Positions 16,331 to 24,088 of a DNA stretch of 64,000 nucleotides are shown piece after piece. How positions within the stretch are numbered: the stretch's first letter is position 1; the number at the start of each line of letters is the position of its first letter. The notes below the pieces were generated by a model. It was not told where the DNA came from. It saw only the letters and a program-made list of their open reading frames with translations, and searched no databases. This DNA is from Bog-159 sp963843255 (GTDB lineage Bacteria > Acidobacteriota > Terriglobia > Bryobacterales > Bryobacteraceae), in NCBI GenBank assembly GCA_963843255.1, contig CAWJJQ010000009.1, forward strand, positions 930,001 through 994,000. Direction: 5' to 3'. The position numbers and the translations under genes were made by a program.

Positions 16331-17467
16331 ATGCCAGATCCAGATAAGGAAGCCCTAGCTGTGGGGCAGGCCCTCGGCCTGCGGCGGCCTCTCAGGCCGC
16401 CCTTCTTTGTCTATGCGTTGTCCGCCGCACTCCTGCTAACCGCCTGCGGCACCCGCACCGTCCACCCCTACCAAACCGAACCCTACCCCGCCAAGCTCTC
16501 CGCCTGGCATCTCTTCACCGGCGAACCCGCCGCCCTCAAGCCCAACACCGGCGTGATCCCCTACGACCTGAACACCCCCCTCTTCTCCGACTACGCCACC
16601 AAGTACCGCTTCGTCTGGATGCCCCCCGGCGCCTCCGCCACCTACAATGAAACCGAAGCGTTCGACTTCCCCACCGGCACCATCTTCTCCAAAACCTTCG
16701 CCTACCCCAACGCCGGCCCTGGCAACAAACAGCGCATCATCGAAACCCGCCTGCTGGTCAACGGGAAATCCGGCTGGGCCACCCTGCCCTACGTCTGGAA
16801 CGCGGAGCAAACCGAAGCCACCCTCGACGTGGCCGCCGACCCGACCACCGTGCATTGGGTCCACCCCTCAGGCGCCCGCTATACCATCGACTACGTCATC
16901 CCCAATACCAACCAGTGCAAAGGATGCCACGACCGCTCGAAAACCGTCACCCCGATCGGTCCCAAAGCCCGCAACCTGAACAAGGATTTCAACTATCCGG
17001 AAGGCCGCGCCAACCAGCTCGCCTATTGGACCAAAATCGGCTACCTCAAGGGCGCCCCGCCGCCGGACAGAGCGCCCAAGCTGCCCGTCTGGGACGATCC
17101 CTCTACCGGCACGCTCGACGCCCGCGCCCGCGCCTATCTCGAAGTGAATTGCTCCCACTGCCACAATCCGCGCGGCCCCGCCAACACTACCGGCCTCTAC
17201 CTCCTGGCCGCCCAGACCGACCCCATGCGCCTGGGCCTCTGCAAGGTGCCTGTATCGGCCGGGCAGGGCTCCGGCGACCTGCTGTTCGACGTCGTCCAGG
17301 GCAAGCCGGAGGAGTCCATCCTGATCCACCGCATGGAATCGACTACCCCCAAAGTCATGATGCCCGAGCTGGGCCGCACTATGGTACACCTGGAAGGATT
17401 AGCGCTGATCCGTGCCTGGATCGCCTCCATGCAGGGAGGTTGCGCTGCTAAACCAGGGAGTCTCTAG
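16331..17467 (+). CDS. SO2930-family diheme c-type cytochrome (TIGR03806-like)
   Basis: A 378-aa exported protein with two heme attachment motifs, CKGCH (in NTNQCKGCHDRSK) and CSHCH (in VNCSHCHNPRGP). The latter domain ends with VMMPELGRTMVHLEGLALIR, a cytochrome-type C-terminus. The signal sequence is VYALSAALLLTACG with an LTAC lipobox, so it is probably lipid-anchored. The first 25 or so residues are odd: GQALGLRRPLRPPF is encoded by a copy of the double-hairpin repeat (16361-16405). ATG 16331 keeps the frame through it, but the ancestral start may have been further in (TTG 16418). It is paired with the beta-helix gene and followed 2 nt later by the TonB-dependent receptor. Confidence 0.85.
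   Translation: MPDPDKEALAVGQALGLRRPLRPPFFVYALSAALLLTACGTRTVHPYQTEPYPAKLSAWHLFTGEPAALKPNTGVIPYDLNTPLFSDYATKYRFVWMPPGASATYNETEAFDFPTGTIFSKTFAYPNAGPGNKQRIIETRLLVNGKSGWATLPYVWNAEQTEATLDVAADPTTVHWVHPSGARYTIDYVIPNTNQCKGCHDRSKTVTPIGPKARNLNKDFNYPEGRANQLAYWTKIGYLKGAPPPDRAPKLPVWDDPSTGTLDARARAYLEVNCSHCHNPRGPANTTGLYLLAAQTDPMRLGLCKVPVSAGQGSGDLLFDVVQGKPEESILIHRMESTTPKVMMPELGRTMVHLEGLALIRAWIASMQGGCAAKPGSL
16361..16405 (+). repeat. Double-hairpin dispersed repeat, copy 2 (inside coding sequence)
   Basis: GTGGGGCAGGCCCTCGGCCT continues into two perfect hairpins: GCAGGC-CCTCG-GCCTGC and GGCGGCC-TCTCA-GGCCGCC. Compared with copy 1 at 14767, the third pair of the second stem changes from A:T to C:G, a compensatory change. 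It lies in frame in the signal-peptide region of the diheme cytochrome. Confidence 0.75.
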
Positions 17468-17469
17468 AA

Positions 17470-20400
17470 TTGACCCGCGCTGCCCTACTTCTCCTTACCG
17501 CCGTGGCCTTATGCGGCCAGGATTTCCGCGGCACCCTGGTAGGGACCGTCGCCGATGCGAGCGGCGGACGCATCCGGTCGGCCGCCATCAGCCTTCGCGC
17601 CGTGGCCTCGTCGATCGAGCGCCACACCTCCAGCGACGCGCGCGGCGAGTTTCGTTTTGATGACCTGCTACCCGGCGCCTGGCGTGCCGTCGTCAACGCG
17701 CCCGGATTCGCCGAAGCGCGCGCGGATGTGACCGTGCTCGTCAGTTCCACGCGCGAGATCGCCGTCACCTTGAGCCCGTCTTCCGTTCAGCAGACCGTGA
17801 ACGTGCAGGGGCAGGCGTCTTCGATCTCGACCCAGCCGGTGGATACCACCAGCGATGTGCATGGCGGTGTAGTTACCGCGCGGGATCTAGCCGCCATTCC
17901 GCTGGCAAACCGCAGCTTCGCCAACATCTCCTTCCTGGTTCCGGGAACCGAGCCTGTCGAGCCTTCCGACCCCACCAAGGCGCGCATTACCGCCGTCTCG
18001 TTCGGCGGTAGTTCCGGCCTGAACGATGTCCTTTCCGTCGATGGCGGTGACAACTCCGACGATTACATCGGCGGCTTCCTGCAGAATTTCTCGCCCGACG
18101 CGATCCAGGAATTCGCCGTCCGCACTTCCCAGGAAGATGCCGATACCGGCCGCACCGTAGGCGGGTCGGTCGTGATCACCACCAAACGCGGTACCAACGA
18201 ATGGCACGGCGAGGCGGCCGTCTACGAACGTGCCGCGGCGCTCGACGCGCGCTATCCTATCGAGAATCCCGCTCCCCTTCCCAAGCAGCCGTTTTCCCGC
18301 CAGAACTACATCGGCACTCTGGGCGGACCCATCGTTAAAGACAAGCTGTGGTTCTTCGCATCCTTCGAGCACGTGCAAGAGGATGCCAGCATCGCCTACA
18401 GCCCTGCCAGCCTGACGCAGTTCAACGCCCTGGCATCGCTGGCATCGCAAGGGCTTATTCCGGGCGTTAGCTCCATCCCTGTCCCAAATAACACGCCTGT
18501 GCCCTTTCGCGACTTTCTCGGCACCACGCGTTTCGATTGGGTGCAGTCGCCGCACTCGCAGTGGTTCCTGCGCGCCGCCGTCGATAATTACGTCACCGAC
18601 AACGCCTTCGTCCAGCAAGCCACCTTGCCCTCCACCGGCGCCGATTGGCATTCCAACTATATGAACCTCGTCGTGGGCGAACAATACATCTTCAGCCCCT
18701 CCTGGCTCGGTACCTTCACCTTCGACGCCAGCGGCTTGCACCTGACCGAAGCGCGCAATGCCAACCTGGGCTTCGCCCTGGCGTTTCCCTTCAGCTCCAC
18801 CTCCCAAACCATTTCCGGGTTCGAGACCTTCGGCGATAACCAGTTCGTCACGCCCATTACCGCTTTCCCCATCCTGCGCAATCAGGAAAAATATCAGGTG
18901 CGTTATGCCGTCACCCATTCGTCCGGCAATCACTCGCCCAGTTTCGGCGTGGACTTCATCCATGAGCCTGTGCTCAGCGGCGCTTTGCCCGGCAACGCCG
19001 AAAACCTCACCGTCTTCGCCCAGAATCCTGCCGATTACCTGGCGAATCCCGCGCAGTTCGCCGTCGACCTGACCTGTACCCCTTCCGGCGGCCTGCAGGT
19101 GACACCCGGCACATCCTGCTCCAGTACGCCCGCGGGCAACGGCAGCTTTTCGCAGAACGTGCAGCGGCTCGGTATGTACGCCCAGGATTCCTGGCGCGCC
19201 ACCCGCAACTTGACCGTGAACTACGGCCTGCGCTACGACACGACTTTTGGGCTGTTTACCGCATCCGGCCGGTCTCAACTGGACAATCCGGCGCTGCTCA
19301 CCGTCGAAGCTTTACAGATCCCGCTTTTTCAGCACGTAGGCGCGCCCCACGATTACCGCAAGGCCATCGCGCCCCGCCTGGGTCTCGCCTATGCCATGGG
19401 CGAATCGCGCAATACCGTCCTGCGCGCGGGTTTCGGCCTCTTCTACAACGATCTGGCGCAAAACGGCTGGGTGACGGCATTCCAGGCCGTGAACGAACCG
19501 CCCGCCGCCTGTGCCCGCCCCGGTGATCCCGGATGCCTGCAAGGCGATGCTTTCGGCGGCGCAGGCGCCCTGATCGATCCAGCCTACAAGACGCCTTACG
19601 CGCTGCATTCGAGCGCCGGCGTCGAACACGCCTTCAATGCAAAATGGATGGTCAGCGCCGATTGGACGCACGAAGAGGGCGTCCACGCTTACCGCCGCTA
19701 TCAGTATCAGGCCGGCTACACGCTCGTCTCGCCCCTGTTCGCGAACGACCTGGCCACCCAGCAGGCGAACGTGCCGGACATTTCCGTCTTCCGCACCGAT
19801 AACCGCTCGCGCTACGACGGCATGTCAGTGCACCTGCAAGGCAATGTGTCTCGCCGCTTCAGCATGATCTTCAACTACACCCTATCGAGCGCCTACACCT
19901 GGGGCTGCGTCCTTGGCGAATTGTTCGACTACGTCAACGGCGTGTGCAATCCGCAGAATGCCTTCGCCAAGGGCGACTACGGCCCGTCGGGCGAGAATGT
20001 CACGCATCGCGCCGTGCTGGCCGCCACGTGGCAAGCCCCGGGCGGTTTCCAATTGGCCCTGATGGGCCAGGCCGAAAGCGCCCGCCCATTCACCCTCACT
20101 ACGCCCGTGGATGTGAACGGCTTCGGCGATACCCTCGATGATCGCGCCGTAGTGAACGGCGTCCAGACCGGCATGGACCAGTTCCGCGGCACCCCTTACA
20201 TCCAGGTGGACATGCGCGTGAGCCGCCCGTTCAGCTTCCATGATCGCTGGCAGGTGACCCCCTTCATCGAGTTCTTCAACCTGTTCAATCGCAATAATCC
20301 CGGCGCGAACTATGTGACCAACGTGGCGGCTTTCCCGCTGCCCGTGGACAATCAGGCCAACGTCACCGCGTTCTGCCTCAACGCCGCCTGCACCCAAACC

Positions 20401-20523
20401 CAGCCCATCACCAGCCTGAACCAGTTGCGCGTGCCCGCCGGCGCCTTGGGAGACTTCTTCGGCCCCGGCACGACGGTAGGCATCCCGTTCGCCGCCCAAA
20501 TCGGCGCGCGCATCACTTTCTGA
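17470..20523 (+). CDS. Oar-like TonB-dependent outer membrane receptor
   Basis: A 1017-aa outer-membrane protein. A short signal peptide (RAALLLLTAVALCGQ) precedes a carboxypeptidase-regulatory-like beta domain (FRGTLVGTVADASGGRIRSA ... EFRFDDLLPGAWRAVVNAPG). A plug-like region follows (PLANRSFANISFLVPG, GGSSGLNDVLSVDGGDNSDD, YIGGFLQNFSPDAIQEFAV), then a long beta-barrel ending in IPFAAQIGARITF with a terminal aromatic. This layout is the expanded acidobacterial Oar/SusC-like type. The start is TTG 17470 with GGGAG upstream, 2 nt after the cytochrome stop, so it belongs to the same operon as the beta-helix and diheme cytochrome genes. The ligand is unknown. Confidence 0.88.
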   Translation: MTRAALLLLTAVALCGQDFRGTLVGTVADASGGRIRSAAISLRAVASSIERHTSSDARGEFRFDDLLPGAWRAVVNAPGFAEARADVTVLVSSTREIAVTLSPSSVQQTVNVQGQASSISTQPVDTTSDVHGGVVTARDLAAIPLANRSFANISFLVPGTEPVEPSDPTKARITAVSFGGSSGLNDVLSVDGGDNSDDYIGGFLQNFSPDAIQEFAVRTSQEDADTGRTVGGSVVITTKRGTNEWHGEAAVYERAAALDARYPIENPAPLPKQPFSRQNYIGTLGGPIVKDKLWFFASFEHVQEDASIAYSPASLTQFNALASLASQGLIPGVSSIPVPNNTPVPFRDFLGTTRFDWVQSPHSQWFLRAAVDNYVTDNAFVQQATLPSTGADWHSNYMNLVVGEQYIFSPSWLGTFTFDASGLHLTEARNANLGFALAFPFSSTSQTISGFETFGDNQFVTPITAFPILRNQEKYQVRYAVTHSSGNHSPSFGVDFIHEPVLSGALPGNAENLTVFAQNPADYLANPAQFAVDLTCTPSGGLQVTPGTSCSSTPAGNGSFSQNVQRLGMYAQDSWRATRNLTVNYGLRYDTTFGLFTASGRSQLDNPALLTVEALQIPLFQHVGAPHDYRKAIAPRLGLAYAMGESRNTVLRAGFGLFYNDLAQNGWVTAFQAVNEPPAACARPGDPGCLQGDAFGGAGALIDPAYKTPYALHSSAGVEHAFNAKWMVSADWTHEEGVHAYRRYQYQAGYTLVSPLFANDLATQQANVPDISVFRTDNRSRYDGMSVHLQGNVSRRFSMIFNYTLSSAYTWGCVLGELFDYVNGVCNPQNAFAKGDYGPSGENVTHRAVLAATWQAPGGFQLALMGQAESARPFTLTTPVDVNGFGDTLDDRAVVNGVQTGMDQFRGTPYIQVDMRVSRPFSFHDRWQVTPFIEFFNLFNRNNPGANYVTNVAAFPLPVDNQANVTAFCLNAACTQTQPITSLNQLRVPAGALGDFFGPGTTVGIPFAAQIGARITF

Positions 20524-20577
20524 TCGGCGCGGTAGGACACTATTGACCGATGGGTTAACCCAGATTAACCTACCACC

Positions 20578-20727
20578 ATGAGTACTCGTGGCACGGGACC
20601 GCTCACCAGGGAGCACGGCGTCTGGGTATTTCGCACCGGGCAGCCCCTGCCCGCTTCCGCGACGGACGAGATGCTGCGGCAGATCCGCGAGGAGCGCGAT
20701 CTGGCTAATCTCGGCAACAGCGAATGA
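20578..20727 (+). CDS. Small antitoxin-like protein
   Basis: A 49-aa protein (contains TGPLTREHGVWVFRTGQPLP and MLRQIREERDLANLGNSE) whose stop overlaps the next start as ATGA. The position directly before a PIN-domain toxin fragment, and the C-terminal helix IREERDL, resemble VapB-type antitoxins that contact the toxin. The assignment rests on context; the sequence alone is not diagnostic. No ribosome site is obvious. Confidence 0.6.
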   Translation: MSTRGTGPLTREHGVWVFRTGQPLPASATDEMLRQIREERDLANLGNSE

Positions 20728-20876
20728 AAGCGTTTTTCGACACGTCGGTGCTGGTGCCGGTGTTCTACGGGGACCACGTCCACCATCAGGCCGGCCTCGC
20801 GCTCTTCATACAATTTGATAAATCGACGAGCTGCTGCGGAGCGCACAGCCTGGCCGAGGTTTGTTCCACGCTGACC
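20724..20876 (+). pseudogene. Truncated PIN-domain (VapC-type) toxin
   Basis: The first 51 codons match the N-terminal half of a PIN ribonuclease (KAFFDTSVLVPVFYGDH, AHSLAEVCSTLT), including the first catalytic Asp at residue 6. After 20876 the frame stays open but no longer resembles PIN, and the later acidic residues of the active site are missing. A full protein would be about 130-140 aa. The toxin is therefore probably dead, with the antitoxin-like gene surviving upstream. The 20877-21155 stretch holds no gene I can support on either strand. Confidence 0.65.
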
Positions 20877-21155
20877 CACTCGAGCGGCTTTTTCTATCAG
20901 GCTGGCGCGGTCGGAGAGGTTCCCAGCGGAAATTGCGTCGAGAAATGCCAAGGCTGGTTAAAGCGAATGGCTGGGAGGACTGACCGAACTCTCATCCAGG
21001 AATCCAAGCCCGGCGGCGGCCAAGCGGATTTTCCTGAATGCAGGAGAGCGGCGTCATTGACGGACTGCGGCTGTCCCCAAAGCGGAACAAACTCGGCGGC
21101 AATTTCGTCCTTGTTTTTACCAGAGACAATGCCAGGCTACCTGGCCGGAGGACCG

Positions 21156-21548
21156 ATGAAAACGCTGATCTGCCTTTTAATGCTCACCGGCTTGACCTTA
21201 ACCGCTACCGCGGCAGACCTTACCGGAAAATGGTCCGGCAAGTTCGACGTCACCAATGCCAATGGCGAAACCAAGCCGGACGAGGCCTACATGAACCTTA
21301 AACTGGAGGGAACCACAGTCACCGGCACCGCCGGTCCCAACCAGGACCAACAATGGGCCATTCGGAAGGGAAAACTCGAGGACAAGAAGCTGACCTTTGA
21401 AGTCGTGATCGAAGGCGATGGCAACGATCATGGCATGCTGGTCTTCGATCTCGTATTCGACGGCGATACCATCCGCGGCAGCGCCACGGGCACCGGCGGC
21501 GATGGCGATAAGATGTCCGCCAAAGTGGATTTGAAACGCGCTAGTTAA
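21156..21548 (+). CDS. Small secreted hypothetical protein
   Basis: 130 aa with a clear signal peptide (KTLICLLMLTGLTLTATA, cleavage likely before ADLTGKW). The mature protein is a small beta-rich domain (LTGKWSGKFDV, VTGTAGPNQDQQWAIRKGKL, GMLVFDLVFDGDTIRGSATG) of a lipocalin-like sort often seen in acidobacterial secreted proteins. ATG 21156 is chosen for the signal peptide; the frame upstream belongs to the PIN remnant. The function is unknown. Confidence 0.75.
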   Translation: MKTLICLLMLTGLTLTATAADLTGKWSGKFDVTNANGETKPDEAYMNLKLEGTTVTGTAGPNQDQQWAIRKGKLEDKKLTFEVVIEGDGNDHGMLVFDLVFDGDTIRGSATGTGGDGDKMSAKVDLKRAS

Positions 21549-21609
21549 CCAAAAACCGGAAAAACGCGATGCGTGCCAAATGCATGCCCCACGGCGGGCG
21601 CTGGCGCGG

Positions 21610-21615
21610 TATAAT
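21610..21615 (+). promoter_or_regulatory. rpmH promoter -10 box
   Basis: TATAAT 17 nt before the rpmH start codon, with a GGAG ribosome site at 21625-21628 in between. The transcript leader would be only about 10 nt. A convincing -35 element was not found. This is probably the promoter for the rpmH-rnpA-yidD-yidC-jag-mnmE run. Confidence 0.6.
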
Positions 21616-21632
21616 GCTTAGTTTGGAGTAAG

Positions 21633-21782
21633 ATGCCTAAACGTACCTTTCAACCGAACAACCGCCGGCGCGCCAAAACTCACGGCTTCCTCTCCCGGAT
21701 GGAAACGAAAAACGGGCGGGCCGTTTTATCGCGCCGCCGCGCACGGGGCCGGCATAAACTCACGGTCAGCTCCGAGAGGTAA
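21633..21782 (+). CDS. rpmH: Ribosomal protein bL34
   Basis: A 49-aa highly basic protein with the L34 signature PKRTFQPNNRRRAKTHGFLS and MxTKNGRAVLSRRRARGRHKL. It is a component of the large ribosomal subunit. It starts the conserved rpmH-rnpA-yidD-yidC order. Its last codons contain GAGAGG, which can serve as ribosome site for rnpA. Confidence 0.97.
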   Translation: MPKRTFQPNNRRRAKTHGFLSRMETKNGRAVLSRRRARGRHKLTVSSER

Positions 21783-21784
21783 GC

Positions 21785-22129
21785 ATACCTGGTTTCCCGA
21801 AACGTGTTCGTCTGTTGCGATCCACGGACTTCCGCAGAGTTTACGACCAGGGCTCCCGTTTCTCCAGCCCCTTCTTTGCGGCATTTTGTGTGCGCGAGCC
21901 GGAAGCTGTCGGACCGCGCATCGGTTTCACTACGCCGCGCGCGCTCGGCAAGGCAGTGGTCCGCAACCGGATCAGGCGGCGCGTGCGTGAGGCCGTGCGC
22001 CTGCATCTCGCGCAGTTGAGTCCCGAGTGGTCAATCGTATTCAATCCACGGCGCAAAGCGATAGATGCCCCGTTTCCGGACCTGGAGCGGGAAGTGGCAC
22101 GGCTCTTCGCCCGGTGCAGTGGGTCGTGA
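21785..22129 (+). CDS. rnpA: Ribonuclease P protein component (apparent ATA start)
   Basis: Protein subunit of RNase P, which helps the catalytic RNA process tRNA 5' ends. The family core is present: FPKRVRLLRSTDFRRVYDQG, RIGFTTPRALGKAVVRNRIR (the RNR motif) and RVREAVRLH. The conserved N-terminal FPKRVRLL is encoded upstream of the first standard in-frame start, TTG 21815. From the in-frame stop at 21755 to 21815 there is no ATG, GTG or TTG. ATA at 21785 would give MPGFPKRVRLL, with GAGAGG (21774-21779) ideally spaced before it. I therefore place the start there, as inference; a conventional annotation would begin at 21815. The 3' end overlaps yidD. Confidence 0.85.
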   Translation: MPGFPKRVRLLRSTDFRRVYDQGSRFSSPFFAAFCVREPEAVGPRIGFTTPRALGKAVVRNRIRRRVREAVRLHLAQLSPEWSIVFNPRRKAIDAPFPDLEREVARLFARCSGS

Positions 22130-22323
22130 TCGCGGTCTTGCGGCTCTACAAAATATGTATTTCACCGCTGCTGCCCTCCGCCTGCCGCTTCTATCCAACC
22201 TGCTCGGAATATATGTTGCAGGCGGTCGAGAAGTACGGGGCATGGCGCGGTGTCTGGATGGGGACCAAGCGGCTGGCCAAATGCCATCCCTTTCACGCCG
22301 GCGGCGTGGACCCGGTCCGATAA
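22114..22323 (+). CDS. yidD: Membrane protein insertion efficiency factor YidD
   Basis: A 69-aa amphipathic protein thought to assist YidC-dependent insertion. The family signature is present as LRLYKICISPLLPSACRFYP followed by TCSEYMLQAVEKYGAWRG and AKCHPFHAGGVDPV, with three conserved cysteines. GTG 22114 overlaps the rnpA end; a shorter start at GTG 22126, also overlapping the rnpA stop, is possible. It lies 16 nt upstream of yidC. Confidence 0.93.
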   Translation: MQWVVIAVLRLYKICISPLLPSACRFYPTCSEYMLQAVEKYGAWRGVWMGTKRLAKCHPFHAGGVDPVR

Positions 22324-22339
22324 GAAGAATTGAATAAGA

Positions 22340-24085
22340 ATGGCCGAATCTAATAGCGGCGGAACACTTGGCGGTCCGCAAAAGCCCAAAGAGCTGTCGA
22401 TGGAACTGCGGCTGTTGCTCGCGTTCATCCTCATGGGCGTGGTCCTGTTTGTCACGCCATATTTCTACAAGAGCGTAGCGCCCCCCAAGAAGGCGCCCCT
22501 GGCGGCGGGAAAGGTCGAAACGGCGCCGCCCGCATCCACCAATACCACGCCTGCCGCGCCCGCGGCGGTGCTCGAGACGGCGCCGCCTTCCTCTACCGCC
22601 CCGTCCGGTCCGGCGGTAGCCGCCCAGACGGAAGAAACCAGCGTCATCGATACCGACGTTTTCCGCGTTACCTTCAGCAATCGCGGCGGCGTGGTGAAAA
22701 GCTGGCTGTTGAAGAAGTACAAAACCCATGCCGGCGCGCCGCAGGAACTGATTAACCCTAAATCCCACGCAGATCCCCCTGCCGCCCTGTTTTTCCCGGC
22801 GGTGAAGCCCACCGTGGACCTGAACCAGGCGCTGTACCAGGCGCATCCCGATCCCGGCGGCCTGAGCATCGGCTTTGCCTACTCCAATGGCGTCGTCGTT
22901 GCGCATAAATCATTCCAGTTCCGGAAATCCACCTACTTGGTGGATGTAACCACCGAAGTTACCGATGGCGGCAAGCCCGTGCCGCACGAGATCGAATGGC
23001 GCGGCGGCTTCGGCGACCTGCTGGTAGCCAATCCGGCTGCTGCGCAACAGACTTTGCGCTTCGATATGGCCGACACCAAGCTCGTCAAAACCGGCGCCAA
23101 GGTAGCCAAAGACGGTCCGGTCACCGTGACGGGCAACTACTCCTTTGCCGGCATCGAGGATCAGTATTTCGTGGCTGCCTTCCTGCCCGAGCACCCGGAG
23201 CCGGTTTCGCTCACCACCTTCAGCGACACTGCCCCCACCCCCGTGGAGACCAAAGAGCTGCCTTTCGCCGGCGTAGCCGTGGGCGATGGCGCGTTGAATC
23301 ACTTTCAGTTGTATGTTGGACCCAAAGACATCGACATCCTGCGCTCCGTCAACCCTCGCCTCGAACAGGTAGTGGATTTCGGCTGGCTGAGCATCCTGGC
23401 AAAACCGCTGTTTTTGGCCGTAAACTGGATCACGGATAATGCGATTCACAATTACGGCTGGTCCATTATCCTGGTCACCATCGCGCTGAACTTCCTGCTG
23501 TTTCCGTTGAAGATCACCAGCATGAAGTCCATGAAGAAGATGCAGGCGCTGCAGCCGCAGATCGCCGAGATCAACAACAAATACAAGAACGTGGGGCTGC
23601 GCGACCCCAAAAAGGCGGATCAGAACCAGGAAGTGATGGATCTGTACAAGAAGTACGGGGTGAACCCCATGGGCGGCTGCGTGCCCATGCTGCTGCAGAT
23701 CCCGTTCTTCATCGCGTTCTACAAGGTATTCTCGGTGTCGGTGGAGATGCGCGGCGCCACCTGGCTCTGGGTCACCGACCTTTCCCAGCCGGAGACTCTG
23801 CCCCTCCACCTCCTGCCTATCATCATGGTCGTCAGCCAGTTCGTGATGCAGAAGATGACTCCCACGACTACCGGCGGCGATCCCAATCAGCAGAAGATGA
23901 TGCAGTTCATGCCGCTGATCTTCGGCTTTATGTTCTATAACCTGTCCAGCGGGCTGGTATTATACTATTTGACCAGTAACCTCGTGGGCGTCGCGCAACA
24001 GTTGTTCTTCAATCGCACCTCGCTGGCGACGGTGGCGGCACAATCCGTGCAGCCGCTTAAGAAAAAGAAAGATGGCAGGAAGTAG
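22340..24085 (+). CDS. yidC: Membrane protein insertase YidC
   Basis: Inserts and folds inner-membrane proteins with or without SecYEG. At 581 aa it is the long Gram-negative form. There is an N-terminal anchor (LRLLLAFILMGVVLFVTPYF), a Pro/Ala/Thr-rich linker, a large periplasmic beta domain (VFRVTFSNRGGVVKSWLLKK), and the Oxa1 core with NYGWSIILVTIALNFLLFPL, the cytoplasmic hairpin MKKMQALQPQIAEINNKYKN, and MGGCVPMLLQIPFFIAFYKV. It ends with a basic tail (PLKKKKDGRK). Gene order and motifs leave little doubt. Confidence 0.97.
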   Translation: MAESNSGGTLGGPQKPKELSMELRLLLAFILMGVVLFVTPYFYKSVAPPKKAPLAAGKVETAPPASTNTTPAAPAAVLETAPPSSTAPSGPAVAAQTEETSVIDTDVFRVTFSNRGGVVKSWLLKKYKTHAGAPQELINPKSHADPPAALFFPAVKPTVDLNQALYQAHPDPGGLSIGFAYSNGVVVAHKSFQFRKSTYLVDVTTEVTDGGKPVPHEIEWRGGFGDLLVANPAAAQQTLRFDMADTKLVKTGAKVAKDGPVTVTGNYSFAGIEDQYFVAAFLPEHPEPVSLTTFSDTAPTPVETKELPFAGVAVGDGALNHFQLYVGPKDIDILRSVNPRLEQVVDFGWLSILAKPLFLAVNWITDNAIHNYGWSIILVTIALNFLLFPLKITSMKSMKKMQALQPQIAEINNKYKNVGLRDPKKADQNQEVMDLYKKYGVNPMGGCVPMLLQIPFFIAFYKVFSVSVEMRGATWLWVTDLSQPETLPLHLLPIIMVVSQFVMQKMTPTTTGGDPNQQKMMQFMPLIFGFMFYNLSSGLVLYYLTSNLVGVAQQLFFNRTSLATVAAQSVQPLKKKKDGRK

Positions 24086-24088
24086 ACG

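Noticed and set aside
17887..19278. 463-codon minus-strand frame opposite the Oar-like receptor
   Set aside because: Gly/Ala-rich antisense shadow with no domain; the plus strand encodes a coherent receptor.
20565..20951. 128-codon minus-strand frame over the PIN locus
   Set aside because: It is antisense to the antitoxin-like gene and PIN fragment, and only a short part lies outside them with no recognisable domain.
21500..21632. Replication origin near rpmH
   Set aside because: The rpmH-rnpA-yidC order often lies by oriC, but no dnaA gene, DnaA-box cluster or AT-rich unwinding region is visible here.
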